Positions 1 to 12,700 of a stretch of DNA of 64,000 nt are shown piece after piece. Within the stretch, counting starts at the first letter, position 1. Every line of letters starts with the position of its first letter. The stretch lies in contig JAVYIG010009864.1 in NCBI GenBank assembly GCA_035222895.1, forward strand, positions 1 to 64,000, read 5' to 3'. The notes beneath the pieces are model-generated. The model was not told the origin of the DNA and ran no database searches. It worked only from the letters and a program-made list of their open reading frames with translations. The translations under genes were made by a program, and so were the position numbers. This stretch comes from Strongylocentrotus droebachiensis (taxonomy: Eukaryota; Echinodermata; Echinoidea; Camarodonta; Strongylocentrotidae).

Positions 1-463
1 CTCGAAAGCCTGAATGACTTATAATACGTAGGTGTCTAAAAATATGATAAGAGTCAGTTCAAAAAGGTGATTGAAAGCAAGGTTATGTGGACGGTAAAAC
101 CATGGGTATGGGAATGATATGACCATATTCATGTATATAATTATTATTAGGCTGCTTCTTTAGTACGGTACAAATATAAATATTCTTGGTGGAAAAAATC
201 GTATCTATTGATTTTCCCTTACCATTTTGTTGATCACTTTTGATAACCTCATGTCATTTCTGGTCTTTATTTCATTATCAAGTTGAAAGACAATTCAAAT
301 ACTTTCATAATCATGTAAACAAATTAAATAGTAGTTGAAACTAAAGTTCGTGCTCGACCCTGCAACATCGCTATTATAATGGTAAACCCAACAGTTTTTT
401 GCGTTTTTGTGTTTATTTCTTATCCTGTTTTTACATCTCTCTTTAGTTTGAATAACATTCACG

Positions 464-534
464 ATGGAAAAGAGACTTTCGGAGAGTAGTGAAGAGGCGA
501 CCGAGTCCACGAGGGATGAAACGCCAAGTTCAAG
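464..534 (+). CDS. Gene 1 coding exon 1: N-terminal tail
   Basis: 71 nt encoding a hydrophilic Ser/Glu/Lys/Arg-rich N-terminus with no signal peptide, consistent with a cytosolic protein. It ends at an AG|GTACAA donor after two bases of a codon (phase 2). The paralogous exon at 41369-41439 has the same length and the same ending (Asp-acid-Thr-Pro-Ser), which supports both the ATG and the donor. A pyrimidine-rich stretch followed by TTTAG at 442-446 lies just upstream of the ATG, so this exon may itself be preceded by a 5' non-coding exon. Confidence 0.75.
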
Positions 535-711
535 GTACAATCATGTTTCGTGTATATTTGACAAAATCAAAATATATATCAAAAAATATTAAACACTTAT
601 TTATTTATAATTATCATTGCATGGTACACATATCATTGGACAGTGGCATACATACAATACGACTGAGTGATATTCATTACCTCAAAAGTATGTTACTACA
701 GATACACATAG

Positions 712-746
<35 letters not shown>

Positions 747-3700
747 AAACATAGTAAATGATTGGTTTCATACGATCAATTTTAGCGAAAAAAATAAACA
801 AGAGGAATTGAAAATTGACCAGAATTTTTCGTGATTTGTCAAAGGAATACTTGAGAACCGCTTGAATAAATGTGTAATATAACTTTAAGCATGCTTGTAT
901 GAAATGCTTTCGTTTTATTTTCTTTATATTCTAGTGGTCACACGTCGGGTCAAACACGCGGATTTGATGACGTCATCATCAAAGTAGCAAACGCCGTATC
1001 GGATGATAGTGATTTAAGGAGACTTGGTCTAGAACTGGGAGTCCAGACTCCTGATATCAACCGGGCATTAGAGACGAATTGGGCTGGAGGCAGAAAGACC
1101 AGTAATGGTAATTTGATGATGCTTCAAAATTGGGCAGAGACGGTCAAGCCATCAAATCAACTTTCCATTCTTAGAGCTGCTCTACAGGCGGTGGGCTTGA
1201 AAGAAATAAAGGAGACTTGTCTGCCAAGAAAAGGTGATTTTTTGTTTGTTATTGAAGATCCGCATTAAAAAGGTTAGAGTATTTGGTAAAGTTGGAATCA
1301 AAAGTCCCCTCATTGTTTGGCGAACTAAAAATGTGAGCATGTTTCCCTCCGTGTAAGAATATTGTGCATAATGTTCGAGGGGTGTTGTCCATCTTTTTTT
1401 ATAATTCAAATTGAACGTAGTTTAATTTTACTGAGTCACTAATATTTTATCTAATGATACATGAACCTTATTCATAAGTCTGCTGTCACCGGTGACTGAG
1501 CAGCAGCCCTTTCAAAACTTATTGTCACAATCAGGCGCGTACGCAGGGGGGGGGGGGGGGGTTGGGGTTTAGCCCCCCTAAATGTTTTTTATGTGTGTGT
1601 TTTGAAGGAACTCCCCCTAAAATTAATTTTAATTTTGAAAAAATGTTTTTAAAAACATTAACCCCCAAAAAGTGCTCTTACGCGCCCCCCCCCCCCCCCC
1701 CCTCGAAAAAAATCCTGTGTACGCTACTGGTCACAATCCTCGTTTGCCAAATTTAGGCTGCGAGTGATTAGACGCGAGTGATATTCGAGTTTCCAAGAGT
1801 GAAGTACGAGCACTAAGATCATGCTGCGAGTCAAGCCGAGACATACTGAGTTGCCCACGAGATTTACGCGAGTTTAGGTCGAGTACGGGGACTTACGGCG
1901 AGTTTCGTATGAGCATAGGCAGAGTGTAGGGCGAGCATTACAAGCTTGACAAGCGCACCATCATATAATACGTCAGCTGGCCTACATTTGTGCAGAAGAT
2001 CAAGGCATGTTCTTCCTCCGGCAGATCTAGCAAATATCCATCTGGCACCCCAATTGGGGTAGAGAAAAGATCTTGTCTTATTTCACCGTTTTGTGCCTTT
2101 TTTAAGGGAAAATATTTGTCTAGATGTAGCCCCAAGCCACCCCCCCCCCCCCCGCATGCCGGTGATTTTTAAATTTTGTTAATATCTGACCCATCACCCT
2201 CAGACCCTTCTGCATCTTGTTCTGGTCCTCTCTCTTTTTACAGCTAAACATGGCGAGATGCCTGACCATGTACAACGATTAAGAGAGAAGTTGAAGGCTA
2301 GATATATCGAGGAATTTAGCGAGGTCAAAGTATCTCCTATGGACCCCGAATCACGCACATGGCTGCAGCATATCTTTGTAAGTCTCATCTTAATGTTAAA
2401 ATGTAAAGGAGATCAGGAACAACCAATCGGATACGAGAATCTGTTCAGTTTCATTCAAACAAAAACTGAGAAAGGATTCATTACACGGGTAGCCTTCCTT
2501 GGAGAAGCTGGTGTTGGCAAATCGACATTGTTTGCAAAAATAGCCCTCGATTGGGCGATGGGTAAATGTCTCCAAGATATCGCTCTTCTCTTTCACGAAT
2601 CATTTCGAGACGTAGAAGACAGTCCCTTCTTTGGAAATATCGTTATGAATCATTTCCCAGATGAAACAGAGATTATTGGCGAATGTATTGATGAATACAT
2701 CAAGAAGAATCAAAGGAAAGTTCTGATCTTACTTGACGGACTGGACGAGGCTAAAATGGACATGAAATGTCAAAACAGTGAACTTGCAATCGTCCCGATC
2801 GTTAAAAGGAAGAAATTCATTGACACTCCCGTTCTCATTAGTACACGTCCTTTTGGAGCTGATCAAATTAAGAGCATTCCAAAAATCCATGAAAAGTACT
2901 CCTATATAAAGGTCAAGGGTTTTACGAAAGAAAACATAAATGAATACATCAAACGGTATTTTGAAAATGACACAGCTTCTGCATCCAGCCTCATCCACTT
3001 CATAAACACACACAGTGTAGTTTCTCAGTTTTTGGCACCATTCCCAATCTTTTGCTGCATGCTCTGTTACATGTGGGGAGTAGAATCTAAGCGAAGAACT
3101 ACTGAGAAGCTACAAACAGTATCCCAACTAATGAAAGAGATTGATTTCGCTCTTAGGGAGCAATATTCTTCAAGATACACTGACATTGAGGAAGGGTATC
3201 AAAGCCATATGGAGAAAGCTGCTGGAGCCATTGTAAAGGTTGGTTCCGTGGCCTTCGGGGGGTTGCTGAAAAATCAGCTCATCTTCACCAAAGAGGAAAT
3301 GGAAGCCTGCGATGAGGCTGCAGCAACAGCTTGTCAGGTTGGGCTTCTGAGTGGGGAAAAGAAGGTGGCCTCAAAGGAAATCAGACAACGAGAGGGAAAG
3401 CAATTCATTAAAGAGTTCTGTTTCTCTCACAAGCTACTGCAGGAATATACCGCAAGCCTATATCTTGCATCGCTGTATAAAAACAAGCGTTCAGAATTCG
3501 ACAGTATCCTGACAGACAAGCTAATAAAGGACTACAAGAAATTCAGATATGTCTTGTACTTCACTGCAGCTCATGGAGGTGAAGTAGGAAAGTCTGTCCT
3601 CGAAGCCCTATGCAAGAAAGTTGATGACATGAGGTTCATCATTGAGGTTGCATTTGAATGTCATGATTCAGAAGCCATTGATCCCGTCAGAAATCTTTTG

Positions 3701-6700
3701 AAGGCGAAGGCACATCTTGAGCTCGGTTATCACGATCCAATCACCGCATATCTCTTCACACTTGAGACGATAGGGAAAGAAGTAGTAAGTTGCCTGAATA
3801 GAATTATAGACGTATCTCATTTTCATTCATCTAACTGTAAACTTTATTATAAAGAGGAAATACTGTCTTATGTTGAGATTCCAGTAATTAAATACGCAAA
3901 TTTGGCTACAAACAAAAGGACAAATACACATAGACCTTCACATCACACCGTCTGTTATTTTTCAATCCTTCTGACCCATAATCATTTAAAACCGCCATGT
4001 TGTCATTACGTACTGTATTTTGCTGTATTGCAATGTGTAATCAGTCTCACATGAGAACGAGGACAATGACACCGGTTGCCTCTTCCCCATATATAAATTA
4101 AACGGACTTGCTGAGAAAGGAAGACTATTACAGTGCACGACTTTCTCTGGATTAAACAAAGACTAAAAAGAGAGAAAAAAGCTCCCCCAACCAGAAGAAA
4201 TATAGAAAATAAAAGTCATTTTATATTCAATATGCCCTCCATATCTACCTGAATAGCTATCCACTTTTCAGGTATTCTTATTACAGATAATAACAAAAAA
4301 AACTATTAGTCTAGATTTGATTTTTGTCCTGTTGGTGTATCATCTTGTATAATTCACTGTTCGTGATAATTAGAATCTGCGTTTGTATCGATGCTATCTA
4401 TATACACGTACATACATGAATGTACATGCTGTGAGGGTCTAGCATAATGGTGAAGACATCAAGAAAATAACATGTCGTATTTTTTCTCTTACAAACGAAT
4501 GCATGCTATAAGATTGTTTGCACATTATACTATTAGCATGGTATGTTTGATTATAATTATTGAAATGACTGTTTAAAAGATTGAATGCTAAAATTCTATT
4601 CGTTGTGTAGGTAAGAGGAAGTCCTTCGATTCCCGAAACATCGGGTGGTAGCGAGTCCTTCGAACATAACGCATCGTCGTCACATGTAGCAGCAGTAGGT
4701 CTCTTCACATTGCAGAACTTACGACGGTTGATCATTGTAAAAAACCGTCTAGATGATGAATTCTACACAGGAATGTCTGCTGCAGCTTCACAGTCCAAGG
4801 TTTCTGATTATTTGAATCCTCAATCATATTTATCATTATTTCGCAATCGATGCATGCTATTTGTTGCTTAATAAGATAAAGAAAAGTATTACATTCATGA
4901 ACAAAATTTTGTTATTTACACTCATAATTTCATTCACTTCTTTTCACAAAGGTGAAAAGTCTAGGCATCATAAACGGCTTATAGAAGAGTCTTGCTCTCC
5001 TCTTTCTTCAGCTCAACCCTGACTCCTCCATTTTCTTTCTACTTATCATTGATATGCATCTTCTTCTGGAATTTTTCTATTTGTCTCTATGTGGCGGCGC
5101 TTGGGACATCGGAGAAAGTCTTTGCCACCCTCCAATATTTGAGGAAATCATTTTCACTTTCACCTGTTTTTCTTCTTCGTCTTCATCTGTTTTGTTTGTT
5201 TAGGTTAATATATATTGACTTTTTCATAGGAAAAGAAGATTTTATTGGCACTTCACATTCTATAGGACGCAGGACATTTTCCACTCGGGATGGGAAGAAA
5301 TATTCCCTTCACGCTTTTCCTTGCTGCCAGTACAGTGCGTCCCTACACTTTTATAATTCCCCTGCCGCAATTGTTGATACACACACACGCTCAGTGACGT
5401 AATGAACCAAACATGTTGAGGGAGCCGAGCCAGATAGGCCTCCGATGTCGTTCCGTGAGGGGGCAGGGACGGATCTAGGGGGTAGGGGTTTAACCCCCCC
5501 CCCCTAATGTCGGGGGCATTTTGTTTTGGGTAGTGCTTTCTACCCTCCTTGCAAACTTGCATTCAGAAAATATATGAGAGGGGAGTTACCAAGAAAATTC
5601 AGCCACTTACAGTGTAAGGAAACTCTTTCTACGCTCTCTCAATATAACACAATAAGAATACAAAGTTGTTGAATAATAATAGTACCAAGCCTGTTATTAT
5701 CAAAGAAATTTGCAGACGTTTAAAAAAAAGCGTAGAAAGGATGCTTTTTATTTAGACCATCCTTTTCTTTCCCCTCTATTTTTTTGTTTTTTCCCCTCCC
5801 ACTGACAATTTCTAACCGAAAATATGGGTTGCTTTCTCAGTTCAGTTAGGAGTTATTAAAAATAGTCATATTATTTAATTTGGAATATTCTCACAAATGT
5901 TATTGTGATATCATAGCCAAACTTCAAAAATAAAGAGAAAGGACAGCTGGATTCACATCTCTTGTGATATATAAAGCATATAATATAAAACGATGGCCTC
6001 TGAGTCATCAAAATCAAAGGTATACCAACCAAGATTTCTATTGGAAACGATATTTTTCCCAAATTGTTTTGCATTCTTCAAACTCAACATATGGGGTAAA
6101 TATTTGTTGACGTTGACCAAAAATGAATCACTTATTCTCATTAGTTACGAACACTCTCATATCAATATTTTAGCTAGGTTGGCTGTGCTGACAAGAAAAT
6201 AAATTATGTGAATAGAACGAACTTTGGTGTCATAATGATATAGATTCATATAAAAGCGTGTATAAAAGTACTTATCCTACAAATAGTATTTCGCATTTAA
6301 AAAAAGAAATTACTTGTAGTTTGTCAATAGTCGCAGTAAATTAATTCCACATGTGCATGATAAATAGACTGATATAACACTTTTATTCTGCTTAAAAAGG
6401 CAAGGTCTCTCTTTTCCAACTATCTATGATTAAATACGTTTGTGTTCCGTCCTTCATCTTATCATTTCTGGTTTTGCTCGTACCACACGCATTTCCCTTC
6501 GTGACTTTGTTTCCCTCAATGTCTCTATTTCAGTGTCCCAGTCTCTTTCTCCCTTGATCATTTTATTACATTAAAAGTCTAAGTATAGGATAATGATGTT
6601 ACATTCATGACAATGAACTATATATCTAAATTAAACATCTCGTATAAACTTCCCTTGGGCTTTTTAGCCCATCTCTCCATCTCTATCTCTGTCTCTGTCT

Positions 6701-9700
6701 CCCTTTATCTCTCTCGCTCTCCTTTTCTCTTTCACTTGCTTTAAAAGTCTGAGCAGAGGTTACTGATGTTACATTAATGACAATACAAATATTTAGAGTA
6801 GACATACTTTGTATGTCTGTACTTCGTCATTATACATTCTATTCACTGTAGATAGAAAGATATAACATTTTTTATTCTGCTTAAACAGACACTCTCTTTC
6901 TTTTCCAACTATTCATAATTAATCCCATTTGACTTTCTTCATCTCATCCTTCTTTGCTCTTGCCTCACACATTTTATTTGGGCTTTTAAACACTCACTAT
7001 CTCTTTCTCTCTGTCTCTCTCTCTCTCTCTCTATTTCTCTCTCTCACACACACACACACACACACTTCTGTTTCCCTTGATTTAAAAGTCTAAGTAGCGG
7101 TTAATGATGTTACATTAATGAGAATAGAAAATATTTGAATTGGGCATGCCGTCATGTACTTAATATTACTATTCATTTTATTCAACATGTCCTGTCACAT
7201 CACTAGATTGTGGAGCTAACGCACGAAATGAACCAGCTGGGTTCTACTGCATCCTCTCATTACGCGAGAGGTCTCTGCTCAATGCCAAATCTTCGATCAC
7301 TGAAGCTGTACGATATGACGCTGAGTGATGAGTTCTATTTAACGATGGCCTCTGAGTCATCGAAATCAAAGGTATACCAAACAAGATTTCTATTGGAAAC
7401 TATATTTTTTCCAAATTGTTTTGCACTATTCAGACTCAACATATGGGGTGAAATGTTTGTTCACGTTAAACAATATCTCTTATTCTCATTAGTTACGAAC
7501 ACTCTCATATCAACATTTTAACTAGTTTGGCTGTGCTGACAAGAAAATAAATAATGTGAATAGATTGAACTTTGGTGTCATAATGATATACATCCATATA
7601 ACAGCCTGTTTTAAGAGCATGTATCATACAAATAGTATTTCGCTTATTAGTTTAGAAATTATTTAAATTTTGTCAATATTCGCAGGAAATTAATTTTGCG
7701 TGTGCATCGTAAATAGACGGATATAACACTTTTTATTTATCCAGAAGAGACACAGTCTCTCTTTTCCACCATCTTTTTTTTCCATCTCGTTTTTTTCTTT
7801 CTCTTACCACATCTATTTCGATTTGGGCCTTTTTCTCTCTATCTCTCTATGTCTCTGTCTATGTCCCTCTCTCTCTCTCTCTCTCTCTCGCTTTCGCCTT
7901 CTCTTGCTTCAAAGGCCTAAGTATAGGTTAATGATGTTACATTAATGAAAATACGAATATGTAAAGCAAAAAAGTTGTCTATACTTGATAATGCTATTCA
8001 CGCTTTTCAACCCGTCCTGTCACATCACCAGATTGAGAAGCTTACGCACGGGTACATAGAGCTGGGTTCAACTGCATCCTCTCATTACGCGAGAGTTCTC
8101 TGCTCAATGCCAAATCTTCGATCACTAAATATGATCATTATAGGGCTGAGTGACGAGTTCTTCTCCACGATGGCCACTGAGGCACAAAAATCAAAGGTAT
8201 AGGCCTACAAAACGCGATTTCCCTTGGAAACAATTTTTTTCCAAATAGTATTGCATTCTTCAAATTTAGCTTATGGGGTAACTGTTTTTTCAGACTTTTT
8301 ATAACGAATTTATTTTCAATAGTTATGAGCACTCTCATTTCAATATTATAACAAGTTTGGCTTTATTGAGAAGAAAATAAATCTTGTGAATGCAATGAAT
8401 TTTGGTGTCATAATGATAAAGATTCCTATAAATCGCGGTTTAAAAGCACGTATATCCTACAAACGGTATTTCACTCATATTTTTAGAAATTATATACATT
8501 TTGTCAATAGTCGCAGGAGATTAATTTTGTTATGTGCATCGTAAAAAGACGGTAAAAATGTTTTATTTTGCTGGAACAGACGCGGTCTCTCTTTTCCAAC
8601 CGCCTTTGTCCCTCTCTCTCTCTCTCTCTTGCTTTAAAATCGTTACATTAATGACAATACGAATAGTTTAAAGCAAAAAAGTCGTCCATGCTTGATAATT
8701 CTATTCCCGCTTATCAAGCCGTCCTGTCATATCACCAGATTGAGGAGCTAAATCATGAGGACGCAGATCTGGGTTCTGCTGCCTCCTCTCATTACGCTAG
8801 AGGTCTCTGCTCCATGCCAAATCTTCGATCACTGAAGCTGTATTGTGTGAAGCTGAGTGATGAGTTCTACTCAACGATGGCCTCTGAGGCATCAAAATCA
8901 AAGGTATACAAAACACGATTTGTATTGGAAACCATTTTTTCCCCAAATAGTTTTGCATTCTTTTAACTCAACTTACGGGGTAGGTATTTTTTTCATATTT
9001 AAAAGAAGAAAAAAATCAATTATAAACAATAGCCACTTCACTCTCATAACAATATAATAAATAGTAAGGCTATGCTGACAAGGAAACAAATTATGTGAAT
9101 GAAATGAACTTTGGTAAAATAATGATATAGATTCATATAAAAGCGTGTATAAAAGTACATATCCTTTAACTAGTATTTCGCATTTTAAAAAAGAAATTAC
9201 TTGTCAATAGTCGCAGGAAATTAATTCTACATGTGCATTATAAATAGACTGATATAACACTATATTCTGCTTAAAAGGGCAAGGTCTCTCTTTTCCAACT
9301 ATCTATAATTAATTACGTTTGTTTGTCGTCCTCCATCGCGTCTTTCTTTGCTCGCACCACACGCATTTCTCTTCGTGTATATTTTCTCTCAATGTCTCTG
9401 TCTCTCTGTCCCGGTCTGTCTCCCCTTCTCTTTAAGTCTAAGTAGAGGCTAATGATGTTACATTAATGACAATGAAATATAAATTTAAATTAAACATGTC
9501 GTCTATACTTCCCTTGGGCTTTTTAGCCCCTCTCTCTATATCTAGGTCTCTCTCTGTCTCTCTTTTTCTCTCTCGCTCTCGTTCTCCTTTTCTCTTTCGT
9601 TTGCTTTAAAAGTCTAAGCAGAGGTAACTGATGTTACATTAATGATTTTTTTAATCAGACATGTCGTCTATACTTGACATTACTATTCACTCTATTCAAC

Positions 9701-12700
9701 CTGTCCTTTCACATCACCCGATTTGTTAAAAGCACGGTCACATAAATATGATAGTCTGACCATACTGACAACAATAACATAAATTGTGCAAATAGAACTA
9801 GTGTCGTAATGATACAGAGGCATCTAAAACATATGATGTTAAAGTGCATATTCTGTAGAAAGTCCTAGTCTTTCGCGCTTTTAAAAATGTATTTATTGTC
9901 AATAATCCCGATAAGATATTACATGTACAATATAAATAGAAAGATATACCATCGTATTTTTCTTGAACGTTTCGTCAGGGGCGGCGTGACTGGAGACAGG
10001 TTTTGATACATCATCCCACAATTTGTGAAATCGGGACATATGCCCCTAATCCGTCAAGAAGTGCCCCTTCGAAGTGAAAAAATGCCCCTCCCGCGATAGG
10101 AAAATTGCCCTCCTTCGATAAAGTTTGCCCTTTAAAAAAAGCATCTGAGTGTCCCTGGTTCATACCCGTTTGTAACAAAACAAAACAACAAACTTAAACA
10201 AAAACTAAAAAAACTAAAAACTAAACTATATAAAAAAAACAAATCAAAACAAGTAAAAACCACACACAAAGCACAGATTTATTTGTAGGTAGTAGGTAGA
10301 TATGTAGGTCTGTGTAGTATGCTTGATGTCAGCCCACCCCTTCCTGCGACAAAAAAGCCTCTCCCCGTCCCCGTCCCCCCCCCCCCCCCCCCCAGAGCGC
10401 GATAGTAAGTAATAACATTATTAATGCATTCATTTGTTATGGTATACATCAAATATTCCTCAAATGTTGTTTTAGTTACGCCACATAACACACCAAATCC
10501 CTCCTTTGAAAAAACGTGCCGGCTATTTTGATGCGCTCGAACTGACTTCTGTCATTTAATAAAAGAAAAGTACCAGTATTAGAATTCAATCCTTTCACTA
10601 AAGTTTGTTTAAGGACATGAGAGTATACTAGTTTTTCTGTATTGGATGGAGTCCTTCTCTCTATATTTTCGTTTATCTCACTGCATCGATAACTCAACTT
10701 TGTTTCTTTGTAGCTTTCTGCTCTTGTCCTACCATCTTTCTACTTTCATATCTCTCCTTCTTAAAGTGACTCGGTAACATTGTTGAAGGTTGATGAAAAA
10801 AAAATGCTTAATTTTTGTATAAAATGTTACGTATTATATTCCTTCTACTGTACTAATCCTCTGACATGCAAAAAATCCTGAACAAATTCCCAAACCACGA
10901 AGATATCTATGGTTTTCTTTGAAAACGTCACTGTGCAATAACACCCTCTAATAGTGATTAACAGTAAATTCTCCCAACCATTTTTGAATTTTCCCAGCCG
11001 TTTTTCCATGAAAAAAAGACATTAAACAAGCTATTAAAAAATCTGTCAACATTTAAATGTCTGGAATGGTATGTAGAGCCAAGTTATTGCTTTATGACGA
11101 TTTACATTCACCTGAAATGTAATTAAATTGTAATAATATAGTTGAGAGACTTAATGAATCGATCAGATCAAGTTTTCCCAATTTGTATCATTAGTAATTG
11201 TCCGTTTTCACTCAAATTTTCAGATTATCTTTAATTCTACATCTAGCATTGAAGTCACTAACTGAGCACCACTATCTCTCATCTGAACAATATTACCAAG
11301 TCCTTTTAATTATTTTTTTCTTCTATTTATCCTCTTTCGAGGGACTTTATTTGTTCATATCATAAAATAACAGCTATTTACAACAGTGTTTAAATACAAA
11401 ATTTATGCAATTGTAACATATCATACATAGTACAGAACATGAAACTAATGTGACATAATCACTAACTAAAATAATGAAAACATTTTTGTAACTTTTGTAA
11501 CTTCGTTTGTATCGAATTTCTTTTGATTACATTTCATATTGAGATAGGTGCGAATTTCCACCTTTAATTCTTTTATCCAATATACAGCATGTTTCCTGTG
11601 CTTTTCACTTCCAAAACATTCTCTAATATAGTTCCTATAGATAATAAACTGAGCGAAGTTTAAAATAAGATTGACAAGATTCATTTCTCTTCTCTCTATT
11701 TCATGACCTATTAAAAGAATTTCTTCGTTCAAAAGGATTTTAAAATTAAACAAAGTATCAATTAATTTGGATACAATCTTCCAAAAAAGCGAAACCTTCT
11801 TGCAAGCCAGGAGAAGGTGGTTAGTTGTGTCTGGAATCTTACATATATCACATAGATTATTATTTTTAATCTTCCATTTACATAAATTTTCTTTACTGGG
11901 CAATATTCTATGAAGATATTTAAAATTAAACTGCTTAATTCTGTTGTCATTTATAAAGTAAAATTTATAATGGAGCAACGTTTTCCAGTTAAACTCATTG
12001 GGTAAATCAAAATAAGCGTTCCAAAAATAAATGCACGGCAGATTCTGTCTATTTTTTTCTAACATCAAATTATAATAGTGTTTGGCTTTCATGACCGCTA
12101 CATCAATGGAGTCACCTGTTACTATTTCTATTGTACTGGATTCCACTGCAGACGGTGGACTATTTACATATTGTAACCTATTACGTAATTTCTGCAACCA
12201 AAAATTCGGGAATGTACTTTTTAGCTTTGCCAATTTGAAGGCGGAAAGTAATTCATTTTCTTGAAAATTAATACAAATAGAATCAACTTCTTTCCAGATA
12301 CCGTTAACTAAGACTTGTTTCACTTTAAAAATATTGTTTCTCATCCAGTTTGGAAAATACAATAACTCATTCATAGCTTTAATATTGCTATTATACCAAA
12401 TCATTTCATTTTCAATATCTGTTACTTTAAACATATCAATATATTTTAATTCAGCCCAAGAACAAAACATGTCAACATAAAAGTTAGGCAACTGTTTTTT
12501 TCTACAAATACGATACATATCGCTCTTTTTGCAATTAAAATGCAAACAAAGTGGCAAATCCCAATTTTCTTGATCCAATATTTAAACAAAATTTTCCAAG
12601 CACTTTGTTCATCTCTTAAATATTTATGAATCCATGAAAGACGGAGTGACCGGCATTTTGACTCTAAGTCGATCATTCCCAACCCCCCTTCTACTTCAGG

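Larger units (their letters stand above)
5989..9760 (+). repeat. Tandem array of LRR exon cassettes with flanking introns
   Basis: Each unit consists of a 165-nt LRR exon, about 350 nt of recognisable intron (TTCTATTGGAAAC, CTCATATCAATAT, TTTGGTGTCATAATGATA, TTGTCAATAGTCGCAGGA), a TCTCTCTTTTCCAAC block, a CT-rich microsatellite of variable length, and a pre-acceptor block (TTAATGATGTTACATTAATGA, then CTGTCACATCACCAG). Units are anchored at 5989 (exon truncated), 7207, 8032, 8739 (intact) and about 9720 (exon lost). Extra partial intron copies lie at 6390-7100 and 9240-9650. The same unit occurs twice in gene 2 (48589 and 49381). Confidence 0.85.

Noticed and set aside
1-463. Promoter or TATA box for gene 1
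   Set aside because: TATA-like words are everywhere in this AT-rich DNA, and an acceptor-like site before the ATG suggests that the start of transcription is farther upstream.
3785-4054. Extension of the gene 1 NACHT reading frame to 4054
   Set aside because: Passes a strong GTAAGT donor conserved in gene 2; downstream similarity to gene 2 continues without frame conservation.
5350-5400. Possible CRISPR-like or satellite arrays among the short repeats
   Set aside because: Eukaryotic DNA; repeats are CT/CA microsatellites and minisatellites without spacer structure.
5993-6202. Open frame starting MASESSKSK
   Set aside because: The first nine codons are the end of a truncated LRR exon; the rest is intron.
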